DNA of 64,000 bases from Orbus sasakiae (GCF_039542345.1 NZ_BAABHY010000001.1:248001-312000), one strand, 5' to 3'. Shown: positions 18,589-27,872, counted from the stretch's first letter. A program made the numbers and translations. Notes: generated by a model not told the origin, from the letters alone.

Positions 18589-18596
18589 TTATACAG
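18581..18596. promoter_or_regulatory. LexA (SOS) box overlapping the umuD start codon
   Basis: CTGT-8-ACAG is a perfect match to the LexA core (CTGTATAAATGAACAG on the minus strand). The umuD ATG (18588-18586) lies within the box, so LexA bound there would block the transcript right at the gene start. Confidence 0.88.
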
Positions 18597-18727
18597 TATA
18601 TTTATTTTGAAATGAAAATAAATATCTAAACTGCGTAGCATCATCAATTAATTTTGTGCTTAATATTTCTTTAATAATTTAATGGTTAAATAGCATCAAA
18701 TTAGCAAAAACGCAAAGGATGATAACA

Positions 18728-19102
18728 ATGAAAAAAGTAACGACATTATTACTGATTGCTTCATTAGCCACGTCAGGCGCAGCATTAGCAAAATCGTATG
18801 ATATGCCATATCAAGGTGGTGGATTCAGTGGTCCGGCATCTCAAACTGTCACCGTTAGCCAGGCACAACGTATGGCGGATGATATCCGTGTTACGTTAAA
18901 AGGATATATCGTGCAACAATTAGATCATAAAGATTATTTATTTAAAGATGAAACAGGCACCATTCAAATTGAAATTAAAAACCACATTTGGAATGGCGTA
19001 ACAATTACACCAGAAGATTTAGTTGAGATTAGTGGTGAAATTGATAAAGACTGGACATCAGTCGAAATTGAAGTGAAACAGATCCGAAAATTAAGTCAAT
19101 AA
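18728..19102 (+). CDS. YgiW/YdeI-type periplasmic OB-fold stress protein
   Basis: 124 residues with a signal peptide (MKKVTTLLLIASLATSGAALA, cut near residue 21) and a mature OB-fold of the bacterial BOF family. Typical stretches are GPASQTVTVSQAQRM, VTLKGYIVQQLDHKDYLFKD and TGTIQIEI. E. coli YgiW and Salmonella YdeI contribute to resistance to peroxide, cadmium or antimicrobial peptides. I placed the start at 18728 because AAAGGAT precedes it by 8 bases. It is a single gene followed by a terminator. Confidence 0.85.
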   Translation: MKKVTTLLLIASLATSGAALAKSYDMPYQGGGFSGPASQTVTVSQAQRMADDIRVTLKGYIVQQLDHKDYLFKDETGTIQIEIKNHIWNGVTITPEDLVEISGEIDKDWTSVEIEVKQIRKLSQ

Positions 19103-19137
19103 GTTCACTAAAGTGATTCAGTCTACCGCATGATTTA

Positions 19138-19162
19138 ATGCCCATTTATATGGGCATTTTTA
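19138..19162 (+). terminator. Terminator between the OB-fold gene and the MFS gene
   Basis: ATGCCCATTTATATGGGCAT is a perfect palindrome followed by a T-rich tail. It sits between convergent genes and may serve both. Confidence 0.7.
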
Positions 19163-19166
19163 TGGC

Positions 19167-20432
19167 TTATAAAGAGGAGGCTTTGCGACTAATCGTGGCA
19201 GCAACCGCGGCAGATAAAATTAATGCAACAATCATGCAAATAAATGCCCCATCATAATTCCCGTCACTGATTTTAATTAAATATCCGATGATGACAGGCG
19301 ATACAATACCCGCAAGTTGACCACCAAAGTTAACAATACCGGATGCCCTTCCCATAATATTGGGCGCGATACAATCCATTAGAATTCCCCAAAATAGGCT
19401 CATGGCAAAAAACATAAATAGGGTAGATGTGCATTGGTAAATTATTGTGGCATAACAGCTTTCTACCGAAAACGTCATATATAAGAAAAACGCCGCAATG
19501 AATGAGGCGGCGATATAGCCGAGTTTACGATTTGACTTGAAGTGGTCAGAATACCAGCCGCCGATAAGTGTCCCAACGGTACCACATAAAAAAGGAATAG
19601 CGGCAACCACGCCTGTGCTCGTTAATGAAAATCCTCGTACATTCATCAGGTAACTGGGTAACCACGTTGAAAACCCCCAAAATGTGATATCAAATAGAAA
19701 CCAAATTGCCGACATTTTCCAAAGAATACCTTGTTTGAGGACTTGGCTAAAAGGGATCACTTGGGTCAGATTGCTTTGTTGTGACGGGTTATCTTGTGTA
19801 ATTTCATCAAGTTCTTCTTGCGTCATGTTTGGGGCATCTTTGGGATTGTCTCGGCAATAATAAAACATCAATCCAGCAATGATTAAACCAGGAATACCTA
19901 AAATAATAAATACCATATGCCAGCCAAAGGCGGCAATAATACTGGCTGAAAAAATGACCGCCAATGCCGGGCCTAATGTGTTAACCGATGATTGAATCGC
20001 GGTAGCACGTCCGCGTTCTTTGGACGGGAAATAAATGGAAATCATTTTCCAAGATGACGTCGGGAAAAACCCCTCGCCAACACCAAATAAAAAACGGACT
20101 AATAGCATTAGGGGTAAGGTTAATATCAAACCGGTTAAAGAGGTGAAAATTGACCACCAGGTAATCGCAATCACCATTACTTTACGGGCACCAAATTTAT
20201 CTGAAAAAAATCCGCCAGGGATTTGAAATACTGCGTAACCAATAAAAAAGGCACTAATAATCATGCCTTGTTCTGCCGGGTCAAGATTCAGATCCTTACC
20301 GATAAAAGGTAAAGAAACACTCATTACCATGCGATCTAAAAATGAGAACATCCAACCTGACCATAATACTAGTAATACCGTATAACGCACTTTCCAACGC
20401 TTTTTGGGTTGATTTTTAACTACGTCGTTCAT
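19167..20432 (-). CDS. MFS transporter, anion:cation symporter family (GudP/GarP-like)
   Basis: A 421-residue carrier with 12 membrane segments. The motif WSGWMFSFLDRMVMSVSLPFIGKDL near the N-terminus and FGVGEGFFPTSSWKMISIYFP near 115-135 are typical of the ACS family, which takes up organic acids such as glucarate, galactarate and galactonate. GAGGAG lies upstream of the ATG. The gene precedes the glycerate kinase and glx genes on the same strand with a 291-bp gap, so it probably has its own promoter. In that gap AACAATGC and GCGTTGTT (20637-20654) form a small inverted repeat. A sugar-acid or glycolate/glycerate-type substrate would fit the pathway. Confidence 0.82.
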   Translation of the reverse strand: MNDVVKNQPKKRWKVRYTVLLVLWSGWMFSFLDRMVMSVSLPFIGKDLNLDPAEQGMIISAFFIGYAVFQIPGGFFSDKFGARKVMVIAITWWSIFTSLTGLILTLPLMLLVRFLFGVGEGFFPTSSWKMISIYFPSKERGRATAIQSSVNTLGPALAVIFSASIIAAFGWHMVFIILGIPGLIIAGLMFYYCRDNPKDAPNMTQEELDEITQDNPSQQSNLTQVIPFSQVLKQGILWKMSAIWFLFDITFWGFSTWLPSYLMNVRGFSLTSTGVVAAIPFLCGTVGTLIGGWYSDHFKSNRKLGYIAASFIAAFFLYMTFSVESCYATIIYQCTSTLFMFFAMSLFWGILMDCIAPNIMGRASGIVNFGGQLAGIVSPVIIGYLIKISDGNYDGAFICMIVALILSAAVAATISRKASSL

Positions 20433-20723
20433 GTTATCTCCTCGTATTGCGAAAAGTCAATGAAGACAGTTTTAAGTCGCTTTCACATTCTGAAAAATGA
20501 GCAATAGAATTTTTATCTTGCTCTCATCAACTCATCACGGTTTCATTGTCATGTCCTTTAATGATGGGTTATCATTATTGTGTTACAGATTATTGTTATG
20601 TCGCTGTTATGTTTAAACATCACCAATAAGTTTACTAACAATGCGAGCGTTGTTTTAAACCGATTCTTGTGTTGCGGATAAACGAACGCTAACTAAGCTT
20701 ATAGGCACGATGTAATCCTCTCC

Positions 20724-21989
20724 TTAAACGATTAAAATGGCTCGAAAATCATTAACATTTGTCCGAGTCGGGCCCGTAATAACTTGTTGATTGAGTAACT
20801 CAAAAAAATGATGACCATCGTTATTATCTAAAAATTGTTGTGGATTCAGGTGTTGAGACCAAGCGCGTTCAAGCGTATCCGGTGTCATGTACGCACCAGC
20901 AATGTCATCCATACCATCAACCCCATCCGTGTCACCCGCTAAGGCATAAATATCCGGAACATGTTTAAGTGCGATAGCTAAGGCTAACAAAAACTCAACA
21001 TTCCGCCCCCCTTTGCCATTACCTTTAATGGTGACGGTGGTTTCGCCGCCCGATAACAGCACACAAGGTTTTTTAAAGGGGTGATTATGCCGTTTGATGT
21101 GATACGTTAATCCCGCTAATGTTTTCGCAACATCTTTCGATTCCCCTTCGATAGTATCACCGAGAATATAGGGGGTAATCCCAGCTTGTTTGGCGCGATT
21201 AGCGGCAGTCGATAAAGCGTGCATGGGGGTTGCGATTAAATGGTATTCGCTGTTTTTTAATCGCGGATCTTCAACTTTGATGGTCTCGCTCAAATTTTGA
21301 CAAAGAATATCCGTAATATGTGATGGTACCGCGATGCGGTATCTTGTTAAAATCGATAGCGCATCGGCACAGGTTGTCTGATCTGCGCACGTGGGGCCTG
21401 ATGCGATATCATTGATATGATCGCCAGGTACGTCGGATATGGCAAGCGTGATGAGTCTTGCTGGGTAACATGCTGCAGCCAGTTTACCACCTTTTATGGC
21501 TGACAGGTGCCGACGGACACAGTTGATTTCACTGATTGTCGCCCCTGATTTTAATAATAATTTGGTGATTGTTTGCTTTTCTGCTGGGGTAATTCCCTCG
21601 AAAGGCAAAGATAATAAAGATGAGCCCCCACCAGATATTAGGCATAAGACTGTATCATGTTCAGTCAAGTCTTTTACGGTATTGAGTATCTGTTTAGCAG
21701 CATCAATACTCGATTGATCAGGCACAGGATGGCTTGCCTCAATAATGGATATTTTGGAACATGGTACACTGTAGCCGTAACGCGTAACAACAACACCTGA
21801 AAGCTGTCCAGTATAGGATTGCTCAACGACGCGGGCCATTTCAGCCGACGCTTTACCTGCGCCAATAACCATTAATTTACCATTAGTCGGGTTTGGAATA
21901 AAAGGGGGAAGCGTATATTTGGGTTGAGCTGCGTCAATGGCATCATTAAACATATCACAAAGTAATTTTTGTGGGTTAAAAATTGTCAT
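20724..21989 (-). CDS. Glycerate 2-kinase (type II, MOFRL family)
   Basis: 421 residues in the DUF4147/MOFRL family that phosphorylates D-glycerate, usually to 2-phosphoglycerate; older annotation calls it hydroxypyruvate reductase TtuD. Typical segments are LMVIGAGKASAEMA, ISGGGSSLLSLP near residue 115, SDVPGDHINDIASGPT near 195 and the C-terminal LSGGETTVTIKGNGKGGRN. I chose the ATG at 21989 with AGGTG upstream. It closes the pathway glyoxylate, tartronate semialdehyde, glycerate, phosphoglycerate. E. coli uses an unrelated GlxK kinase for this step, so this is a non-homologous replacement. A 100-bp gap with a hairpin separates it from glxR. Confidence 0.88.
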   Translation of the reverse strand: MTIFNPQKLLCDMFNDAIDAAQPKYTLPPFIPNPTNGKLMVIGAGKASAEMARVVEQSYTGQLSGVVVTRYGYSVPCSKISIIEASHPVPDQSSIDAAKQILNTVKDLTEHDTVLCLISGGGSSLLSLPFEGITPAEKQTITKLLLKSGATISEINCVRRHLSAIKGGKLAAACYPARLITLAISDVPGDHINDIASGPTCADQTTCADALSILTRYRIAVPSHITDILCQNLSETIKVEDPRLKNSEYHLIATPMHALSTAANRAKQAGITPYILGDTIEGESKDVAKTLAGLTYHIKRHNHPFKKPCVLLSGGETTVTIKGNGKGGRNVEFLLALAIALKHVPDIYALAGDTDGVDGMDDIAGAYMTPDTLERAWSQHLNPQQFLDNNDGHHFFELLNQQVITGPTRTNVNDFRAILIV

Positions 21990-22086
21990 ATACACACCTA
22001 TCAATTGATTGTTTTTTATTGCTATTTTTAACAATAACGTATCACTAGCGATGAATACGTTTCGATAAAGTTTGCTAGATAACTCA

Positions 22087-22121
22087 GGCAGTATTAATTG
22101 GGTGCGTGATTTAATACTGCC
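22087..22121. terminator. Strong hairpin between glxR and the glycerate kinase gene
   Basis: Perfect 11-bp arms (GGCAGTATTAA / TTAATACTGCC) with a 13-base loop begin just past the glxR stop codon. There is no T-run on the minus strand, so partial termination or mRNA protection rather than full termination is likely. Confidence 0.55.
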
Positions 22122-22131
22122 TTATTGTCAT

Positions 22132-23028
22132 TTATTCTGTTTGGCTATTTAGCGAAAAATTAGCTAGCAGCTCCAGCGATTTAATAATTGCTGAATGATC
22201 CAATTGTGAGCCATAATTAGCCACACAAGCATTAAAGAGCTCTTGCGTCGTTGCGGTGTTCGGTAACGCGATATTTAAAGCTTTAGCCGAAGATAAGGCT
22301 AAATTGAGATCTTTTTGATGCAAATCGATTCTAAAGCCAGGTGTAAATGTTCCTTTGATCATTCGTTCACCGTGGATCTCTAATATTTTAGATGATGCAA
22401 ATCCGCCCATTAATGCTTGGCGCACTTTTTCAGCATCAGCGCCCGATTTTGCCGCGAAAACAAGTGCCTCGGCAATGGCTTCAATTGTCAGCGCAACAAT
22501 AATTTGATTTGTCACTTTAGCAATTTGACCTGAACCCACATCCCCCACCAATGTGATATTTTTGCCTAATAGTTGTAATAATGGTTTCGCTTTATGAAAT
22601 ACCGCTTCATCACCACCAACCATGATTGATAAGGTGCCTGATTTTGCACCGACTTCCCCCCCTGAAACAGGCGCATCAAGATAATGGCAACCGATCTCTT
22701 CCACTTTTTTGGCGAAGGCTTTGGTTTTAATCGGGCAGATGGAACTCATATCAATCAGTAATTTGCCCGGTGACAATCCTTCAATCAAACCATTAGGACC
22801 AAAAATGACCTGTTCAACGTCGGGTGTATCTGACACCATAATAAAGATGACATCACTTTGGCTTGCCACTTCTTTGATGGAATGTGACACAATACCGCGT
22901 TGCTCAATAAGATCATCCGGTACGCCTGACCGTGAATATAAGTGCAGTTTATGCCCGCCATTAAGTAAGTTAGATGCCATGGGTCTACCCATAATACCTA
23001 AACCAATAAAGCCAATATTTTGTTTCAT
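22132..23028 (-). CDS. glxR: Tartronate semialdehyde reductase
   Basis: 298 residues of the beta-hydroxyacid dehydrogenase family that reduces tartronate semialdehyde to D-glycerate with NAD(P)H. The dinucleotide motif GFIGLGIMGRPMA is at the N-terminus, the substrate-binding DAPVSGGEVGAKSGTL near residue 120, and the catalytic Lys in GQIAKVTNQ near 170. I placed the start at 23028 with AAGGA upstream; an ATG 15 bases earlier has no ribosome site. It follows hyi by 16 bases, inside the gcl-hyi-glxR operon. Confidence 0.93.
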   Translation of the reverse strand: MKQNIGFIGLGIMGRPMASNLLNGGHKLHLYSRSGVPDDLIEQRGIVSHSIKEVASQSDVIFIMVSDTPDVEQVIFGPNGLIEGLSPGKLLIDMSSICPIKTKAFAKKVEEIGCHYLDAPVSGGEVGAKSGTLSIMVGGDEAVFHKAKPLLQLLGKNITLVGDVGSGQIAKVTNQIIVALTIEAIAEALVFAAKSGADAEKVRQALMGGFASSKILEIHGERMIKGTFTPGFRIDLHQKDLNLALSSAKALNIALPNTATTQELFNACVANYGSQLDHSAIIKSLELLANFSLNSQTE

Positions 23029-23044
23029 AATCAATTCCTTCATA

Positions 23045-23824
23045 TTAAATTAAATAGGCATTGGCCCACTGCAGATTATCTTGTGTTATCGTTGCTGGTT
23101 TATATTCACAACCGATCCAACCAGAATAGGCAATTTTTTCTAGGAAATTAAAAATAAAGGCATAATTAATTTCACCGGTGCCCGGTTCATGCCGTCCAGG
23201 ATTATCTGCAATTTGAATATGTTTGATGTATTGAAGGTTATTTTTGATGGTTGAAGAAAGTTCACCCTCCATTCTTTGCATATGGTAAATATCGTATTGA
23301 AAAGCCACATTCGGTCGCGAAATTTGCTTAATTAATTGAATGGTTTGTTTGGTATTGGTGACAAAAAACCCTGGCATGTCGTAGCTATTAATTGCTTCAA
23401 TCAGCAGTGTGATTCCTGCCTTGCCTAATTGTTCGGCGGCATATTTAGCATTATGAATAAATGTGCTTTGCGCTTCTTGATAATCGAGATGACTAGGGCG
23501 TAATCCAGACAAGACATTTATTTGCTTGCAATTCAGTGCTTGAGCATATTCGATAGCTTGTGCAACGCCATCTTTAAATTCATCAACCCGATCTGGGAGG
23601 ATCGCAATCCCCCGTTCACCGTTATTCCAATCACCTGCGGGTAAATTAAATAATACCTGCTGTAAATGATTTTTTTTGAGTTGCTCAGCGAGTTGGTGTT
23701 TATCAAAGGCATAAGGAAATAAAAATTCGACGCCTTTAAACCCCGCTTTAGCGGCTTGTTCAAACCTTGCCATAAAATCATATTCATTAAATAACATGGT
23801 AAGATTGGCACATAATTTTAACAT
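23045..23824 (-). CDS. hyi: Hydroxypyruvate isomerase
   Basis: A 259-residue TIM-barrel enzyme that interconverts hydroxypyruvate and tartronate semialdehyde. Metal-binding Glu residues are expected in LIEAINSYDMPGFF near 143 and GCEYKPA near 240. AGGAGG lies upstream of the ATG at 23824. It is 20 bases after gcl and 16 before glxR, the same order as in E. coli. Confidence 0.93.
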   Translation of the reverse strand: MLKLCANLTMLFNEYDFMARFEQAAKAGFKGVEFLFPYAFDKHQLAEQLKKNHLQQVLFNLPAGDWNNGERGIAILPDRVDEFKDGVAQAIEYAQALNCKQINVLSGLRPSHLDYQEAQSTFIHNAKYAAEQLGKAGITLLIEAINSYDMPGFFVTNTKQTIQLIKQISRPNVAFQYDIYHMQRMEGELSSTIKNNLQYIKHIQIADNPGRHEPGTGEINYAFIFNFLEKIAYSGWIGCEYKPATITQDNLQWANAYLI

Positions 23825-23844
23825 TTGAGTCCTCCTCTTAGTGG

Positions 23845-25629
23845 TTATTTATCATTAGATAGCTTGGCGATTGAACTTGGGCAATCGTCTAAATTACGAG
23901 CCATTTCCTCAAATTCATTAATATTATTAATTTCAGCGCCCATCGAGATATTGGTCACGCGTTCTAAAATGATTTCAACCACAACCGGTACTTTGTATTG
24001 TGTCATTAATGCCTTCGCGGTTGTGAAAGCGTCACCGATTTTATTAGGGTCTGTAACCCGAATTGCCTTACAGCCTAGCCCTTCAGCGACTTTGACATGA
24101 TCGACACCATACTGTTCCAATTCAGGTGAGTTAATATTTTCAAACGATAGCTGTACACAATAATCCATGTTAAATCCGCGTTGTGACTGACGAATTAAGC
24201 CTAAATAACTATTATTTACAACAACATGAATATAAGGCAGTTTAAATTGCGCACCGACTGCCAGCTCCTCAATTAAAAATTGAAAATCATAATCGCCCGA
24301 AATGGCGACCACATTAAGCTGTGGATTTGCTTTTACAACACCTAAAGCCGCAGGTAATGTCCAACCTAATGGGCCTGCTTGCCCACAATTGATCCAGTGC
24401 CGGGGTTTATACACATGTAGAAATTGTGCAGCAGCAATTTGTGACAAACCAATGGTTGATACATAGCAAACATCTTGATTAAAGGCTTTATTCATTTCTT
24501 CATAGACGCGCTGAGGTTTAATTGGAGTGCAATCAAAATGGGTTTTTCGTAACATACTAATATCTGATTTACGATCAACACAGGATTTCACCCAGTCAGT
24601 GCGGTCAGTTAAAGAGGCGAATTTATCTTGTGCGATCGCTATTAGGCCTTCAAGTGCACTTTTTGCATCAGAGACAACGCCATAGTCAGGATTAAAAACT
24701 CGGCCAATTTGAGTCGGTTCAATATCAATATGAATAATTTTTCTATCTTTGGTATAAACATCGATTGAACCCGTATGGCGGTTAGCAAAGCGGTTACCTA
24801 TCCCTAATATCAAATCCGATTCTAATAAGGTTGCGTTACCGTAGCGATGTGAAGTTTGTAAACCGACCATGCCCGCCATTAAAGGGTGATCATCTGGAAT
24901 TGTACCCCAGCCCATTAATGTCGGAATTACCGGGGTATTGGTTATCTCGGCAAATGTGATTAGTAGATCGGCTGCATCAGCATTAATGACACCACCACCA
25001 CAAACAATTACTGGCCGTTTAGCATTATTTAGCATCGTAAATACTTTGGCTAATTGATTATGAGTTGCCGCGGGCTTATAGATGGGTAAAGGTTCATAAG
25101 TATCAATATCAAATTCAATTTCAGCCATTTGTACATCAAAGGGAAGGTCAATTAGCACCGGTCCTGGTCGGCCTGAACGCATAAGGTGAAAAGCTTGTTG
25201 AAAAACACGCGGCACTAATCCCGGTTCCCTGACTGTAACGGCCATTTTTGTAACGGGTTTGGCAATGCTCTCGATGTCGACAGCTTGGAAATCTTCTTTA
25301 TGAAGCTTAGCTGTTGGAGCTTGACCGGTTATACACAATATCGGAATGGAATCAGCTTGAGCTGAATACAGCCCTGTTATCATATCAGTACCAGCAGGGC
25401 CTGATGTGCCAATACAAACACCTATATTATTTGCTTTTGCTCGTGTGTAGCCTTCAGCCATGTGCGAAGCGGCTTCAACATGACGAGCCAATACATGGCT
25501 AATTCCGCCGATTTTATTCATAGCCGAATAAAATGGATTAATGGCGGCACCAGGTACACCAAAAGCGGTTGAAATACCTTCTTTACGTAATACAAGTACT
25601 GCTGCTTCTACTGCTTTCATTTTAGCCAT
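23845..25629 (-). CDS. gcl: Glyoxylate carboligase
   Basis: 594 residues. It joins two glyoxylates into tartronate semialdehyde plus CO2 using thiamine diphosphate and a structural FAD. Val51 in LARHVEAASHMAEGY sits where other ThDP enzymes have a Glu, which is the known signature of this enzyme. The ThDP motif is GDYDFQFLIEE to NNSYLG near residues 440-475. I placed the start at 25629 (MAKMKAVEAA) with GAGGGAT upstream rather than the ATG 39 bases earlier. It is the first gene of the gcl-hyi-glxR operon, with an AllR-type operator 60-80 bp upstream. Confidence 0.96.
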   Translation of the reverse strand: MAKMKAVEAAVLVLRKEGISTAFGVPGAAINPFYSAMNKIGGISHVLARHVEAASHMAEGYTRAKANNIGVCIGTSGPAGTDMITGLYSAQADSIPILCITGQAPTAKLHKEDFQAVDIESIAKPVTKMAVTVREPGLVPRVFQQAFHLMRSGRPGPVLIDLPFDVQMAEIEFDIDTYEPLPIYKPAATHNQLAKVFTMLNNAKRPVIVCGGGVINADAADLLITFAEITNTPVIPTLMGWGTIPDDHPLMAGMVGLQTSHRYGNATLLESDLILGIGNRFANRHTGSIDVYTKDRKIIHIDIEPTQIGRVFNPDYGVVSDAKSALEGLIAIAQDKFASLTDRTDWVKSCVDRKSDISMLRKTHFDCTPIKPQRVYEEMNKAFNQDVCYVSTIGLSQIAAAQFLHVYKPRHWINCGQAGPLGWTLPAALGVVKANPQLNVVAISGDYDFQFLIEELAVGAQFKLPYIHVVVNNSYLGLIRQSQRGFNMDYCVQLSFENINSPELEQYGVDHVKVAEGLGCKAIRVTDPNKIGDAFTTAKALMTQYKVPVVVEIILERVTNISMGAEINNINEFEEMARNLDDCPSSIAKLSNDK

Positions 25630-25688
25630 AATCAATCCCTCAACAAAGTAATAGTCATTTTGTATCACTAATTTATGTTAATATTTAA

Positions 25689-25711
25689 AAAATGGAAACA
25701 GTTTCCATTTT
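25689..25711. promoter_or_regulatory. AllR-type operator between gcl and allR
   Basis: Perfect 11-bp arms with a one-base centre, core TGGAAACAGTTTCCA. The sequence lies between divergent gcl and allR, so a single bound repressor could control both. A matching copy is upstream of allA at 27671-27691. Confidence 0.8.
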
Positions 25712-25803
25712 ATATTTTTTAAAAATGTGATCTCTGTTGGATTTTTGATTATTTATACTTATATGTTATAATTAGCCAAATTGTCAGTTTAATAGGGTTT
25801 AAC

Positions 25804-26610
25804 ATGGTTAAAACTAAAGTTACCAAAACAGACTCAACCGCTGGTGCGGTACAATCGCTAACACGAGGTTTGATTGTGTTGGAAAAGATTTCCGAAAATA
25901 AAGGTGGCGTTGCTTTGACCGATTTAGCACTGCAAGTGGGGTTACCAAATTCAACGCTACATCGTTTATTGATAACACTGCAGCAGCAAGGCTTTGTGAC
26001 CCAGAAAGGCGATCTTGGTCATTGGTATATTGATGCAAAAGCATTCACTGTAGGAAGTGCTTTTTTTAGTAGTCGAGATTTGGTGTCATCAGTCTACCCG
26101 ATCTTATCTAAATTGATGGCTCAAGTTGGCGAAACAGTTAACTTGTTGGTCTTTGAACAATCATCGTTAAATGCCGTGATCATTAGTCAGGTACAATGTA
26201 CTGAGCTAATGCGAATGGTTGCACCAATCGGGAGTTCATTACCGTTGCATGCTTCTGGTGGTGGTAAAGCGTTATTGGCAACATTTACTGACGATGATGT
26301 TAAAAGCATTATCAAAAGTAAAGGTCTAAAAAAATATACGGATTATACGATTATTACACAACAAGGTTTGCTTGATGAATTAAGCAAAATCCGCCAGCAA
26401 GGTTATTCAGCTGACCTTGAAGAGCAAGTTTTAGGTTTACACTGTGTTTCAGCCGCGTTCTATGATGAAAATGGACGGGCCATTGGTGCGATCTCAATAT
26501 CGGGTCCAAAAATCAGGATTGGCTTAGATCGTATTACTTTTTTAGGCGCTAAAGTGATGGAAGCCGCCGATGATATTACTAAAATATATGCTGGCTTTTC
26601 TTTCAAGTAA
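25804..26610 (+). CDS. allR: IclR-family repressor AllR
   Basis: 268 residues with an N-terminal winged helix (about 15-75, LTDLALQVGLPNSTLHRLLITLQQQGF) and a C-terminal IclR effector domain (about 90-260, with PLHASGGGKALLA and CVSAAFYDENG). E. coli AllR represses the gcl and allantoin operons and is released by glyoxylate. The position, divergent from gcl and next to allA, fits. The two TGGAAA-type palindromes are its likely targets. Confidence 0.92.
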   Translation: MVKTKVTKTDSTAGAVQSLTRGLIVLEKISENKGGVALTDLALQVGLPNSTLHRLLITLQQQGFVTQKGDLGHWYIDAKAFTVGSAFFSSRDLVSSVYPILSKLMAQVGETVNLLVFEQSSLNAVIISQVQCTELMRMVAPIGSSLPLHASGGGKALLATFTDDDVKSIIKSKGLKKYTDYTIITQQGLLDELSKIRQQGYSADLEEQVLGLHCVSAAFYDENGRAIGAISISGPKIRIGLDRITFLGAKVMEAADDITKIYAGFSFK

Positions 26611-26666
26611 TGATGAATACCATTGATTAACGATAGCCGGTATAAACCGGCTTTATGATACATTAA

Positions 26667-27089
26667 TTACTTATTTTGATTTTTGATAAGTTGATAGAAT
26701 CGGGTGAGGGCAGCTTGCGCGATTTGCTCATCTTGATCGGGTTTTACACCGGAGACCCCAATTGCCCCAATCAAGCTTTCTTCAACAATAATGGGCACAC
26801 CACCTTGTAAGGGCGTAATTGGCATTGATAATGCCGCAAATCGGCCATCATTGATCATATTTTCATAACTACCACTCGATTTACCGCTGATCACACTGGT
26901 AAAGGCTTTTTGTTCGGCTATTTTAGCACTCATCGCGGGTGCATTATTAAGACGCGATAACGCGATTAAGCACCCCGTTAAATCACAAACAGCAATCGAT
27001 ACCGCCCACTGGTATTTATTGGCTTCTTCGATAGCCGCGTCAATGATTAATTTGGCATCTTGGTATTCAATTTGATAATTTTTTTTCAT
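26667..27089 (-). CDS. GlcG/HbpS-family protein (DUF336)
   Basis: 140 residues with the family segments VAVCDLTGCLIALSRL-like (here VSIAVCDLTGCLIALSR), KAFTSVISGKSS and GGVPIIVEESLIGAIGVSG. Family members are small PAS-like or haem-binding proteins, often found with glycolate, glyoxylate or allantoin genes; the biochemical role is not settled. Its ATG overlaps the allA stop as ATGA, so the two are co-translated. Confidence 0.85.
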   Translation of the reverse strand: MKKNYQIEYQDAKLIIDAAIEEANKYQWAVSIAVCDLTGCLIALSRLNNAPAMSAKIAEQKAFTSVISGKSSGSYENMINDGRFAALSMPITPLQGGVPIIVEESLIGAIGVSGVKPDQDEQIAQAALTRFYQLIKNQNK

Positions 27090-27595
27090 GCATGCTTCTC
27101 CGTTACTAGCTCAATCGCGTTGATCACAAAGGGTGTGTCTAAAATCTGTTCTTCACAATTATCGGCGCCGCCTCTGTCTACGACTAACATATCGGTGGTA
27201 CTCTCTAGCGCGATAGTGGGGGCATGCCATGTTCCAGCAAAATAGTTTACGCCTTGTTTACCATTGGTGATAAAGGCACGTACGGTGCTTAAGTCAATAT
27301 TATCACCTTGCTCAGCTACCACCACTAAAAATGGTTTTTGATTGATGGGATAAATCGCCTGACTGCCTAGCGCATGGCGTTCTAACATGGGGATAACAAT
27401 CGGAAAATTAAGATGTTTGGTCCGGAAAATACTAATAAGGGAATGCTCATTTTTAATGTTAATTCTGGCTAAAGCATGAAAACGCTCAGTTTGCCCCTGA
27501 TTAATAAAATGTGCATGCCGTTTGCAAGTTTCGATCACTTCACCAAATTTGGAAAAATTCTCAGCGGTTAATGGTTCAACTAATAATGTTTTCAT
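27086..27595 (-). CDS. allA: Ureidoglycolate lyase
   Basis: 169 residues. It cleaves ureidoglycolate to glyoxylate and urea, feeding glyoxylate to Gcl. Family segments are LVEPLTAENFSKFGEVIE at the start, IYPINQKPFLVVVA near residue 85 and GVNYFAGTWHAPTIAL near 110-125. An imperfect AllR-type site lies about 80 bp upstream. No allantoinase or allantoate hydrolase gene is in the window, so ureidoglycolate must come from enzymes encoded elsewhere or from outside. Confidence 0.92.
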   Translation of the reverse strand: MKTLLVEPLTAENFSKFGEVIETCKRHAHFINQGQTERFHALARINIKNEHSLISIFRTKHLNFPIVIPMLERHALGSQAIYPINQKPFLVVVAEQGDNIDLSTVRAFITNGKQGVNYFAGTWHAPTIALESTTDMLVVDRGGADNCEEQILDTPFVINAIELVTEKHA

Positions 27596-27670
27596 AAATC
27601 ACCTAAATGAAAGTTAATAATTAATTGGATCATCATTAAATTAGCACAGTTATTCTGATTAAAAAACCAT

Positions 27671-27691
27671 TTTTGGAAATAGTTTTCATTT
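27671..27691. promoter_or_regulatory. Second AllR-type operator, upstream of allA
   Basis: TTTGGAAATAGTTTTCA keeps the same register and spacing as the operator at 25689-25711 (TGGAAA, three bases, then TTTCCA with one change). Two related palindromes before gcl and before allA point to co-control by AllR. Confidence 0.65.
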
Positions 27692-27852
27692 TTTGTATTT
27701 TATATAAATTATTTACAATAAGCAGGATGGATAGCAAAAATTATTTAAAGAATAATGTGACTTAGCGCAAGTTTTTACCTGAATCGGTTATCGATTATTG
27801 CCGTCTATGACGAGGCGATGCAGACAGATGACAATGTATAGGACGCAACAAA

Positions 27853-27872
27853 TTTTGCGCATACGTGCAAAG
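27853..27872. promoter_or_regulatory. Candidate enhancer (AtoC-type) site
   Basis: TTTGCGCATACGTGCAAA is an imperfect palindrome with TTTGC and GCAAA arms, centred about 105 bp upstream of the sigma-54 promoter. That is a normal enhancer distance for an NtrC-type activator. Assignment to AtoC is inferred. Confidence 0.45.
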
